Part shown: positions 16,014 through 23,958 of the stretch, piece by piece
Layout: each line of letters opens with the position of its first letter
Position numbering within the stretch: the first letter of the stretch is position 1
From: Hyphomicrobiales bacterium
GTDB taxonomy: Bacteria > Pseudomonadota > Alphaproteobacteria > Rhizobiales > Afifellaceae
Assembly: GCA_013812985.1 (NCBI GenBank)
Contig: JACCSN010000774.1
Location: 1 to 31,030 of the forward strand
Direction of reading: 5' to 3'
DNA: 31,030 nucleotides
The notes under the pieces: model-generated
What the model was told of the DNA's origin: nothing
The model's input: only the letters and a program-made list of their open reading frames with translations
Database searches by the model: none
Program-made: the position numbers and the translations under genes

Positions 16014-17240
16014 ATGGCGGAATCGAGCCTCATCACCCAGATCAACGACTGGCTCATCGACCAGGCGCTGGGCGACCCCGATATCGTCGACCTCTTCGAA
16101 GGCGTCTGCAACCGGCTCTCCGCCATCGGCATTCCGATCTCGCGAGCGGTGCTGATGTGGTCGACGCTGCATCCGCTGTTCCGAGCCGAGCTGGTGTCGT
16201 GGCGAAGAGGCTCTCCCGCCCAGCTGGACCAATTCATCCACCAGGACACAGTGTCCGACGTGTGGCTGCGCAGCACCATGAAATTCATGCTGGACAACAA
16301 CTTGCAGGTTCTGAGGCGGCGGCTGACGGGACCGGAGAAGCTCGTCGATTTCACGATCCTGGAGGACCTAGCCGCCGAGGGATACACCGACTATCTCATC
16401 ATCGCCACGGACCTTTTCGCCCGCCCCCATGCTCACGACCAAAGCCGCCGCGGCATGTTCGTCAGCTGGAGCTCCGACCGGCCGACGGGCTTCACCGACG
16501 GTGAGCTGGAATGCCTCCAGCGCATCCAGCGCCGGCTATCGGTCGCCTGCAAGACCGTCATCCAGGCGCGTATCTCCCGCAATATCACGGAAGCCTATCT
16601 CGGCAAGCAGACCGGTCAGCAAGTCCTCGACGGTTTGATCCGCCTCGGCGACGGGCGGGAGACGCGCGCGCTCGTCTGGTATTCCGACCTCAGGAATTCC
16701 ACCGGGCTCGCCGAGACGATGCCCAGCGCGGAATTCCTCGATCTTCTCAACGCCTATTTCGAATGCGCGGCGCGCCCGGCCATCGCGGCGGGCGGCGAGG
16801 TGCTGGCCTTTGTCGGCGACGCCGTGCTGGCCATCTTTCCCGTGGCCGACGAGGCCGAATTGCCTGCAATCACCCGCCGCGCGCTTTCCGCCCTGCGGGT
16901 CTCGCTCATCCTGACCGATCGCATGAATGCCGAGCGAAAGCAGGCCGGCTTGCAGCCGATCCGCTACGGTGTCGGGCTGAATATCGGCGCCGTGATGTAC
17001 GGCAATATCGGCGTCCCGGAGCGCCTGGCCTTCTCCGCCATCGGGCCGACCGTGATCGAGGTCGCCCGCATCGAGAAGCTTACCAAGACGGTCGGCTCGC
17101 GCGTTCTCGCCACGCCGCAAGTCGCCTCCCTGGAGCCGCACCTCTGGCGCTCGGTGGGCGAGCATCCTTTGCAGGGCATCGGCAGGCCGCAAGAAATCTT
17201 CGGGTTCCGCGAGGAAGCGGCGGCTCTGGAAGCCGCGTGA
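16014..17240 (+). CDS. Class III nucleotide cyclase-like protein lacking base-recognition residues
   Basis: A 408-residue soluble protein. Residues 1-195 form a GAF-like N-terminal region (IIATDLFARPH; MFVSWSSDRPTGFTDGELECL). A class III cyclase domain (about 215-395) follows. Metal aspartates are present at D225 (WYSDLRNST) and D269 (FVGDAVLAIF), and the transition-state arginine at R352. The base-recognition lysine is A265 (GGEVLAFVGD), the recognition aspartate is A339 with S341 after it (RLAFSAIG), and the transition-state asparagine is I348 (GPTVIEVAR). So it either makes an unusual nucleotide, is a pseudo-cyclase, or works as half of a heterodimer, perhaps with the DUF3095 product four bases downstream. 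It differs sharply from the intact cyclase at 2126-4222. Confidence 0.85.
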   Translation: MAESSLITQINDWLIDQALGDPDIVDLFEGVCNRLSAIGIPISRAVLMWSTLHPLFRAELVSWRRGSPAQLDQFIHQDTVSDVWLRSTMKFMLDNNLQVLRRRLTGPEKLVDFTILEDLAAEGYTDYLIIATDLFARPHAHDQSRRGMFVSWSSDRPTGFTDGELECLQRIQRRLSVACKTVIQARISRNITEAYLGKQTGQQVLDGLIRLGDGRETRALVWYSDLRNSTGLAETMPSAEFLDLLNAYFECAARPAIAAGGEVLAFVGDAVLAIFPVADEAELPAITRRALSALRVSLILTDRMNAERKQAGLQPIRYGVGLNIGAVMYGNIGVPERLAFSAIGPTVIEVARIEKLTKTVGSRVLATPQVASLEPHLWRSVGEHPLQGIGRPQEIFGFREEAAALEAA

Positions 17241-17244
17241 TCCC

Positions 17245-18438
17245 GTGCACCCGGAACCAGCCAGGGATTTCCGCTACGAGGACCTGCGGATCTTCGACGC
17301 CTTCGAGCGCGTGAGCGAGCCGGGCGTCTACACGCCGCTCCCGGACGATTGGATGGTCGGCGTCGCCGACGTCGTTAACTCCACGGGCGCGCTGAAAGGC
17401 GGGCGCTATAAGGCGGTCAACATGGCGGGCGCCTCGGTCGTCGCCGCGGTCATGAACGCGCTCGGCGGGGCCAAATTCCCCTTTGTCTTCGCCGGCGACG
17501 GGGCCGTCCTGGCCGTCCCGGCGGAGGCGGGCGGAAGGACGCGTGGGGCAATGGCGGCGACGGCCAACTACGTGGCCGCGGAGTTGGGCCTCGGGCTTCG
17601 CGTCGGCATGGTGTCGGTCGGCGCCATCCGTGCCGCCGGCCATGACATGCGGGTCGCCCGTTACGCCGCCTCCTCCGAGGCCATATACGCCATGTTCGCC
17701 GGCGGCGGCGCGAGCTACGCCGAAGCCGAGCTGAAGGCCGGGCGCATCACGCTCGATCCGGCGCCCGCGGACAGGCGCCCTGACCTTACCGGCCTGTCGT
17801 GCCGCTGGTCGCCGCTACAGGCGCGGCGCGGCGTGATCCTCTCCATCTTGGTCGTCCCGGCGCATGGCGCTTCGCCCGATGCGTTCCGGCGCATCGCGAC
17901 GGGGGTCATCCGCATGACCGAGGAGGTGGAGCGCGGCGGCAATCCCGTGCCGGTCGGCGGGCCGCAATTCGCGCTCAACCTCCGGGGCTTGAACACGGAG
18001 GCCGGCGCCGCACGCAAGCGCTTCGGGTTCCGGCCCATGCGCCTCGCCAAGCTCCTCGGCGAAATGCTGATCGGGATCGCGCTGGACAGAGCGGGGCGGC
18101 CGCTCCACGGCTTCGACCCGCGGCGCTACCGCTCCTGGGTCCCGATGAACTCGGACTTTCGCAAGTTCGACGACGCCTTGCGCATGACGATCGACTGCGC
18201 GCCTGAAGCGGCGGATCGGATCGAGGCGTTCCTGGTGGAGGCGGAGGCGGGGCGGATCGTCGATTACGGCCTGCACCGGCAGAATGCGGCGCTGATGACC
18301 TGCATCGTCCCGTCCATGTTCGAGGACGATCATTTGCATTTCCTTGACGGCGCCGGCGGCGGCTATGCGCTCTCGGCGCGAGTCATGAAGGAACGGCTGG
18401 CGACCCGCGGGAGCGCCGGCGCGGGGCTTGACGCCTGA
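17245..18438 (+). CDS. DUF3095 family protein, cyclase-like N-terminal half
   Basis: A 397-residue protein matching DUF3095. The N-terminal half carries YTPLPDDWMVGVADVVNSTGAL with D42, GRYKAVNMAGASVVAAVMNAL, and FPFVFAGDGAVLAVP with D85. The spacing and context of D42 (after a hydrophobic strand and before N-S-T) and D85 (in GDGAV) mirror the two metal aspartates of class III cyclases, so the fold is probably the same; this is pattern-based inference. No N-x3-R transition-state motif is evident. The C-terminal half has a conserved DFRKFDDALRMTIDC and YGLHRQNAALMTCIVPS. The GTG start lies 4 bases after the cyclase-like gene, and the stop overlaps the next ATG. Function is undescribed as far as I know. 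Confidence 0.82.
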   Translation: MHPEPARDFRYEDLRIFDAFERVSEPGVYTPLPDDWMVGVADVVNSTGALKGGRYKAVNMAGASVVAAVMNALGGAKFPFVFAGDGAVLAVPAEAGGRTRGAMAATANYVAAELGLGLRVGMVSVGAIRAAGHDMRVARYAASSEAIYAMFAGGGASYAEAELKAGRITLDPAPADRRPDLTGLSCRWSPLQARRGVILSILVVPAHGASPDAFRRIATGVIRMTEEVERGGNPVPVGGPQFALNLRGLNTEAGAARKRFGFRPMRLAKLLGEMLIGIALDRAGRPLHGFDPRRYRSWVPMNSDFRKFDDALRMTIDCAPEAADRIEAFLVEAEAGRIVDYGLHRQNAALMTCIVPSMFEDDHLHFLDGAGGGYALSARVMKERLATRGSAGAGLDA

Positions 18439-19280
18439 TGCGGGACGAGGCCCGGCGTCTTGGCTTCGGTCTCCTGACGCTTTCCGGCCTGAGACGGCGC
18501 GGCTTCTTCATCCCTTATCGCTACGCCGATCATGTCCCCTCCCGCCCCAACCGTGCGCCCTACGAAGCCTTGGAGCCGCTCTTCGCGGCCGCCGAGCCAG
18601 CCTTCGCCGCTCTCCTGGATCGCATCGACGCTCATGCCGGGGCGCTGCAGGCGATCGGCGGCGGCAGGCCGCCGGAGCCGCGCTGGCGGCAGGACTGGTT
18701 CCCGCGGCTCGACGCGGCCGCCGCTTATGTGCTGCTCCGCGACCGCCGGCCGCGGCGGATCGTCGAGGTCGGCTCCGGCCATTCCACCCGTTTCCTGGCC
18801 CGCGCGATCCGCGACGCTGGTCTCGCAACCGAACTCACCGCGATCGACCCGGCCCCTCGCGCCTCCCTGGACGGGCTGGGCGCCAGCATGATCCGCAAGA
18901 CGGTCCAGGAGGCGGGCGTCGCGCCTTTCGCCGCGCTTGCGCCGGGCGACATGCTTTTCATCGATTCAAGCCATATCCTCCTGCCCGGCACCGACGTGGA
19001 TTTCCTCTTCAACCGCGTTCTGCCCACCCTTCCCGCCGGAGTGCTGGTGCATATCCACGACGTGTTCCTCCCCGACGATTACCCGCCCGGTTGGGACTGG
19101 CGCGGCTACAACGAGCAGCTTGGCGTGGCGGCGCTGATCCAGGGCGGCGGTTTCCGGCTCCTCTGGGCGAGCCGCTACGTCGCGACCCGGATGGCGGACG
19201 CGGTGGCGTCCAGCGCTGCCGGCGGGCTCGACCTCATGCCCGACGCCCATGAAGCGAGCCTTTGGCTCGCAAAGGTTTGA
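18438..19280 (+). CDS. Class I SAM-dependent methyltransferase (Methyltransf_24-like)
   Basis: A 280-residue protein whose motif I is RIVEVGSGHSTRFLARAI (residues 107-124), with ELTAIDPAP as motif II and MLFIDSSHI further on. The pattern IVEVGSGHSTRF followed by a DSSH element is typical of the Methyltransf_24 group. The N-terminal 100 residues (RRGFFIPYRYADHVP) look like a substrate-binding or membrane-contacting extension. The ATG overlaps the DUF3095 stop (TGATG), making this the last gene of the unit. Its substrate is unknown; methylation of a small molecule or lipid made or exported by the cassette is possible. Confidence 0.85.
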   Translation: MRDEARRLGFGLLTLSGLRRRGFFIPYRYADHVPSRPNRAPYEALEPLFAAAEPAFAALLDRIDAHAGALQAIGGGRPPEPRWRQDWFPRLDAAAAYVLLRDRRPRRIVEVGSGHSTRFLARAIRDAGLATELTAIDPAPRASLDGLGASMIRKTVQEAGVAPFAALAPGDMLFIDSSHILLPGTDVDFLFNRVLPTLPAGVLVHIHDVFLPDDYPPGWDWRGYNEQLGVAALIQGGGFRLLWASRYVATRMADAVASSAAGGLDLMPDAHEASLWLAKV

Positions 19281-19321
19281 GAAGCGTTCCAAGTGCACGC
19301 ACGCAGCGCTTCAAAACCGCG

Positions 19322-19534
19322 CTACACTCCTTCGACAGGCTCGGAAATCTCGACCGAACCCCACTCCCTTGCATGCGCCACCAATTGCAAGGGGTTCTCC
19401 ACGCCAAGGCTGGCCAGCACTTTCGCAGCGTCCAGCGCTTCACTGGTCATGATGCCGGCTTCAAGTCCGGCGCCTTCGATCCTGAATTCGAAGTGGCCGT
19501 AGATGTCGATACGCGTGGCTGTGAGCAGGATCAT
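19322..19534 (-). CDS. Small hypothetical protein
   Basis: A 70-codon minus-strand frame in a stretch otherwise empty of genes. Its composition is protein-like (mixed acidic and hydrophobic residues, no arginine/alanine excess): MILLTATRIDIYGHFEF, then EAGIMTSEALDAAKVLASLG and a C-terminal EWGSVEISEPVEGV. The AAGGG directly before the ATG is too close for an ideal ribosome-binding site, so the start is unsure. I do not recognise a family. It converges with the methyltransferase gene. Confidence 0.45.
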   Translation of the reverse strand: MILLTATRIDIYGHFEFRIEGAGLEAGIMTSEALDAAKVLASLGVENPLQLVAHAREWGSVEISEPVEGV

Positions 19535-19618
19535 CCCTTGCTAAAGTCGTTCAGCCATGTTGCGTTGCGACCGATCGTGGAGAAAGCCCCGGCAACGGAC
19601 CTTTGAGACGGGCGCCTC

Positions 19619-20020
19619 ATGCAAAATGATCTTGCCTCCAAGCCCCTCGATCTGACTGGCAGATGGCGCGTGATCCACTTTGTCGAGACCTCGCAGCGCC
19701 GGGATTTCGTCGGACTGGATATCGAGTTTCACATCACTTTCTTCCAGGATGGCGGGCAGCTTGCCGGCGAGGGAGAGAAGTTCCTCGTCGATCGCCAGCC
19801 CGCCGATCCCGATGAGGTCTCGCGCCTGGCGATCACCGGCTGGGCGGATGATGAGGAGGTTCGAATCTCCTTGATGGAGAGCTCGCCACAAGGCCCTGAT
19901 CGCACCATTATCGGCGAGATCGTGTGGAAGGCGCTCAGTCCGGATCACATGATCGGCAGCTTTCGCGTGGACCTGGCCGAGACCAGCGGCCGCTCCGAGG
20001 CGATGCGCCAGGCGGGTTGA
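19619..20020 (+). CDS. Hypothetical protein, beta-rich
   Basis: A 133-residue protein of unknown function. The alternation of hydrophobic and polar residues in TGRWRVIHFVETSQRRDFVG, IEFHITFFQDGGQLAGEGEKF, RLAITGWADDEEVRISLME, TIIGEIVWKALSPDHMIGSF suggests consecutive beta strands, reminiscent of a small beta-barrel or lipocalin-like fold. No signal peptide or membrane segment is present, so it is probably cytosolic. It stands alone, divergent from the preceding small gene and 259 bases before the GT14-type gene. I cannot assign a function. Confidence 0.6.
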   Translation: MQNDLASKPLDLTGRWRVIHFVETSQRRDFVGLDIEFHITFFQDGGQLAGEGEKFLVDRQPADPDEVSRLAITGWADDEEVRISLMESSPQGPDRTIIGEIVWKALSPDHMIGSFRVDLAETSGRSEAMRQAG

Positions 20021-20279
20021 GACCTGCCGCCGGCTCGAAAAGCAGGCCCTCCGCCGCTATCGCGACGAGGGCGTCTCCTGGCGCCGACCGAGCCCGGACC
20101 CGACTTCGTCCATTGCACCTGCCCATCGCGGCGTGCGAGCCGTCATCGGCCGCCCGGCCTGGAATTCACCGACAGTTCACCAAGTTGCGTTTTCACTCCG
20201 GCGATTGCTCCGATATGCTGAGATCGAAATCCCGCCCCCGCAAATGCCTGCTTCAGAACTTTCGCTACAAGGACGGTAA

Positions 20280-22148
20280 ATGGCCAGGGTCGCGTACGTG
20301 ATGCTCGCCCACGAGCAGCCGGACCAGGTTGCCGCGCATGTCGAGCTGCTCACCGCGGCCGACCCTTCCGCCGTGGTTCTCATCCATTATGACGGAAATG
20401 CGCCGGCGGCGGACTTCACGGTTCTGAAGGATCGCCTGTCATCCGATCCCAGGGCATTCGTGGTTCCCGACCGTGCCCGGTGCGGGTGGGGAGAGTTCGG
20501 TCTGGTCCAGGGTCCTCTCAACGCGCTTCGCGAGATCGCCAGGCTGAATGCCGAACCTGATTACGTCTACCTGATCAGCGGATCCTGCCTGCCGATCCGC
20601 CCGCTTGCCGAGCTCAACAGATTTCTCGATGAGCAGGCTGGAACGGAATTCATCCAGGCCGAGGACGCAAGCTGGATGCTGGCGGGCCTCAGGCGAGAAC
20701 GTTTCGAGTTTTATTTCCCGCTGAGCTTCAAGAAGCGGCGGCGGCTCTTCGATCTGTTCGTCCGCCTGCAAAGGTGGCTGAAGGTAAAGCGTAAGCCGCC
20801 GGACATGCTTGAGCCCCGCTTCGGATCGCAATGGTGGTGCCTGACCTGGAGCACGTGCCGAGCGATCCTCGCCTATCTCGACAAGCGGCCGGATGTGTCG
20901 AGCTTCTTTCGCCTGACCTGGATCCCCGACGAATCGTTCTTTCAGACGCTCGCCTTTCGGTTCGCCGACCGCTCGCGGCTGGCCGGGCGGACGCTGACGC
21001 TTCATCAGTTCAGCGCCAAAGGCAAACCGCTGGTGTTCTTCGATGAGCATGAGCCGTGGCTCTTCGCCCAGAAGTTCTTTTTCGCCCGCAAGATATCGCC
21101 GGAAGCAACCCTTCTGAAGCGGAAGATCGCGGCAATCGCGGCCGAGCCGCACCGGGACCGCCCTATTCATGAGGTTGGCGGGACGACTCCTTTCTACGCC
21201 GCGGCGATCTGGCTGCGCGGAAAGCGGGAGCGGCCCGGTCAGGTGTTCCGGCCGGATCACCGAGTGGAAAGCTACCCCGGCTCGATGAGCCGGAACGTCA
21301 GGCCCTATGTCATGCTTTTTGGTCCGGGAACCGCTACCCGAATCGCCGCCAAAGCCATCCACCGGAATGGTGGCGTCGTTCTCGGGCGCCTGTTCCACAG
21401 GGAACGCGTCGGCTTCGATGATCATGGCGAGGAGCTCCGCGGGCTCACGCCAGGTGATGTCCGGATCCGCGATTTCGACCTCTCGCTCTACCTCTGCCGC
21501 GCCCTCGACCGGGCGCCGCCTTTGCCGGTGATCGAGCAGGCGCTGTTCGACAACCCCAAGGCCACATTTCTGGCCTATGACGACCCGAATTGCCTGTTCG
21601 TCGCTTGCCTCCCCCGCCCCGATGTCTTTGGCCTGCCTCGCGACTGGGATGCTGAGACATGGCGCCTGTTCCTGGCCCTCGGCATCGTGGAGCCGGGCAG
21701 CAAGATGGCGCCGGAGTTCAGCCCGGCATGGCGGGAGCTGATCCAGTCTGTCGGCGACGAGGGCCTTTGGGCCTATACGATCGAACGGCTTCTCAAGCCC
21801 TATGATGAGCATGAAATCATACCCTGGCTGAAGCAAAAGGGTGTAGCCGCCACAGGCAGGAGCAATCTCCTGATCATGTCATGGGGCGGCGACCATGGCG
21901 GGCGACGGGCGTCGCTCGACGAGATTGCGCGCGTTCAGACCCAATGGATCCACGGCGAAGCTATCGACCGGGACGCCTTCGAGGCCGCCGCCGTCGCCCT
22001 CAGCGAAGCCCGCCTCAGTCAGGCCGAGATCGAGGCGCCCGCCGAAATCGCCGAGCGGCTATTCAGCACCTTGGCCAGGCAAAGAATGTTCGGAATGGAG
22101 CCGGGCAGCCGCCTCGAAGTCGTTCCGATGTCCGGCAGACGGTCCTGA
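20280..22148 (+). CDS. Core-2/I-branching (GT14-like) glycosyltransferase with long C-terminal extension
   Basis: A 622-residue enzyme. Residues 1-290 are a beta-1,6-N-acetylglucosaminyltransferase/xylosyltransferase-type GT14 domain: MARVAYVMLAHEQPDQVAAH, VLIHYDGNAP, YVYLISGSCLPIRPL, GSQWWCLTW and the acidic TWIPDESFFQTL. The remaining 330 residues form a second domain that accompanies this GT in alphaproteobacteria (I believe DUF5928); it includes VMLFGPGTATRIAAKAI and LLIMSWGGDHGGRR. It probably builds branches of a surface polysaccharide. AAGGA lies just before the ATG. The next gene, a GT2-type enzyme, begins 11 bases after its stop, so the two are co-transcribed. Catalytic details are inferred from family. 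Confidence 0.85.
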   Translation: MARVAYVMLAHEQPDQVAAHVELLTAADPSAVVLIHYDGNAPAADFTVLKDRLSSDPRAFVVPDRARCGWGEFGLVQGPLNALREIARLNAEPDYVYLISGSCLPIRPLAELNRFLDEQAGTEFIQAEDASWMLAGLRRERFEFYFPLSFKKRRRLFDLFVRLQRWLKVKRKPPDMLEPRFGSQWWCLTWSTCRAILAYLDKRPDVSSFFRLTWIPDESFFQTLAFRFADRSRLAGRTLTLHQFSAKGKPLVFFDEHEPWLFAQKFFFARKISPEATLLKRKIAAIAAEPHRDRPIHEVGGTTPFYAAAIWLRGKRERPGQVFRPDHRVESYPGSMSRNVRPYVMLFGPGTATRIAAKAIHRNGGVVLGRLFHRERVGFDDHGEELRGLTPGDVRIRDFDLSLYLCRALDRAPPLPVIEQALFDNPKATFLAYDDPNCLFVACLPRPDVFGLPRDWDAETWRLFLALGIVEPGSKMAPEFSPAWRELIQSVGDEGLWAYTIERLLKPYDEHEIIPWLKQKGVAATGRSNLLIMSWGGDHGGRRASLDEIARVQTQWIHGEAIDRDAFEAAAVALSEARLSQAEIEAPAEIAERLFSTLARQRMFGMEPGSRLEVVPMSGRRS

Positions 22149-22159
22149 CGAGGCAGAGG

Positions 22160-23203
22160 ATGGTCACGGGGACGGTCATGAAAGCGAAGCGGGGGGTGGG
22201 GGCCCTGGTCGGGCAAGGCGTCGGCACGCTGAGGAGCTACCCTCCATACTTATCCCGAGCATACGTGAAGTCGTTCAGCCTCCGGCCGGTCGCCAACCGG
22301 ACGCGCAACTTGGCCCGAAGCGACATCGTTCTCGTTTCCTGCCAGCGCAACGAACTCGCTCGCCTGCCGCACTTCTTCGATCATTACCGCAGGCTCGGAG
22401 TGAGGCATTTCCTGTTCGTCGACAACGATTCGGACGACGGCAGCAGGGAGTGGCTGAGCCGGCAGCCGGATTGCTCGGTCTGGCGCACGACAGCCAGCTA
22501 CCGGCGCGCCAATTTTGGCATGGATTGGTGCAATGCCCTCTTGCGGCGCTATGGCGGGGGGCGCTGGTGCGTCACCGTCGATCCCGACGAATTCCTGGTC
22601 TATCCGCGAATGGAAACGCGGTCCTTGCGCGCGCTGTGCCAGTTCCTCGACGACGAAGGGCGGCGCTCCTTTCACGCCCTTATGATCGACGCCTATTCCG
22701 ACCGGGCGCTGAGCCAAACCGAATATGCGATTGGCGACAACCCGTTCGCGGTCTGCCCTTTCTTCGACCGCGACGGGTATTCGCAAAGGGCCGGATGGGG
22801 GCGCTCCACCTACATTCAGGGCGGCCCCAGGATGCGCGCCTACTATGCCGAGCTCCCGGAGAAGGCTCCCGCGCTGAACAAGATCCCGCTGATCAAATGG
22901 CGATGGTATTATTATTATCGCTCCTCTATGCACGATTGTCGGCCGCTTTACCTGAACAACCCGCAACACCGGAGCGAAGCCCCGCCGACCGGGTGCCTCT
23001 TTCACTTCAAGTTCATGTCCTCGCTTTCAGCCAAGGTGGCGGAGGAGATGCGGCGCCAGCAGCATTACGCCGGCAGCGCGGAATACAAGCGATACGGATC
23101 GGTGGATGATCTTACGTTGTTCCGGGACGGATTGAGCGTTCGCTATGAATCGCCGCGGCAGCTGGTCGATCTTGGTTTGATGAACGAGGGGGAGTGGTTC
23201 TGA
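22160..23203 (+). CDS. GT2-type glycosyltransferase
   Basis: A 347-residue transferase of the GT-A type often annotated glycosyltransferase family 2 in alphaproteobacteria. After an N-terminal extension of about 50 residues the domain starts DIVLVSCQRNELARLPHFFDHYRRLGVRHFLFVDNDSDDGS. The metal-binding motif is D141-P-D143-E (VTVDPDEFLVYP), followed by FHFKFMSSLSAKV near the C-terminus. It probably transfers a sugar to a surface polysaccharide with the preceding GT14-type enzyme. The ATG at 22160 has a GAGG six bases upstream; an ATG at 22178 is also possible. Donor and acceptor are unknown. Confidence 0.83.
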   Translation: MVTGTVMKAKRGVGALVGQGVGTLRSYPPYLSRAYVKSFSLRPVANRTRNLARSDIVLVSCQRNELARLPHFFDHYRRLGVRHFLFVDNDSDDGSREWLSRQPDCSVWRTTASYRRANFGMDWCNALLRRYGGGRWCVTVDPDEFLVYPRMETRSLRALCQFLDDEGRRSFHALMIDAYSDRALSQTEYAIGDNPFAVCPFFDRDGYSQRAGWGRSTYIQGGPRMRAYYAELPEKAPALNKIPLIKWRWYYYYRSSMHDCRPLYLNNPQHRSEAPPTGCLFHFKFMSSLSAKVAEEMRRQQHYAGSAEYKRYGSVDDLTLFRDGLSVRYESPRQLVDLGLMNEGEWF

Positions 23204-23297
23204 CCGTCGATGGGCGTCAGACGCGGGAATCTCGAGCGGCTTTACGCCCGGCAAAGGTACAAACGCGGAATGCGAACTCGCATCCGACAGATCCGCC

Positions 23298-23945
23298 TTA
23301 CGTGCTATCCTGCCCCAAGCTACCGTCGGGGCGGAGGCGACCGTGAAACTCTATCGAAGGCTGCAGTTTCGCGTGAAGCAGTTTTTCCGTATCCGCGTCC
23401 AAACTGTGCTGCGCGGAAGGCGATATATTGAGAGATGGTATTTCGAGTTTCGTTCCAATTTTGTCTCTCAAATAATCGGTAAATTGACCTAAGCTCTCGT
23501 AGGGAAACACGCGATCGACGCCAACCGATCCGTCTACGTCATTGAACAGGGCCATTTGATCACCTATCCGGGCATAGGGGCGTGGTTCGGAGGAGCAGTA
23601 AGAGCGCACAAATTCCGAATAAGACACGTCTCCTGAGTAATTGTGACGGCGAGAACCTTTGGCATGTTTCAGGGCGTCGCGGGACCGATACCTGTACCAG
23701 CTGTGGACCCAAGATGTCGGTTCTCGCATGATGCAAATAACCGTATAGTCATCACGCTTTAGGTTGTGCCCCCGCTCGATCAAAGGTGCTATTTGCTTCA
23801 AGAACTTGCGATAAGTCATGTGCTTCAGAACTGGCGAAGCTGTAAGCGAAATGCCGGAAAAAGGTAGCAGAGCGCTTTCAACGGAAGACGACGCAGTCTT
23901 AGTGCTGCAAAGAAACACGATTCTGGATTCATGCAAAAATAGCAA
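23298..23945 (-). CDS. P-loop sulfotransferase-family protein
   Basis: A 215-residue sulfotransferase-like P-loop protein. The phosphosulfate-binding loop is in RIVFLCSTKTASSSVESAL near the N-terminus, and the 3'-phosphate-binding element in VICIMREPTSWVHSWYRYRSRD. Such enzymes move sulfate from PAPS to sugars or other acceptors. I placed the start at the TTG 23945, 8 bases after AGAGGAG; the frame is open to a TTG at 23987, which would overlap the upstream gene. The DNA is visibly A+T-richer than flanking genes, a sign of acquisition. It follows another sulfotransferase gene by 13 bases, so both are likely one transcript. Confidence 0.72.
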   Translation of the reverse strand: MLFLHESRIVFLCSTKTASSSVESALLPFSGISLTASPVLKHMTYRKFLKQIAPLIERGHNLKRDDYTVICIMREPTSWVHSWYRYRSRDALKHAKGSRRHNYSGDVSYSEFVRSYCSSEPRPYARIGDQMALFNDVDGSVGVDRVFPYESLGQFTDYLRDKIGTKLEIPSLNISPSAQHSLDADTEKLLHAKLQPSIEFHGRLRPDGSLGQDST

Positions 23946-23958
23946 GACGGCTGCTCCT

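Noticed and set aside
21881..22159. Extended N-terminus for the GT2-type gene
   Set aside because: Overlaps the end of the GT14-type gene in another frame with low-quality composition; the ATG at 22160 has a ribosome-binding site.
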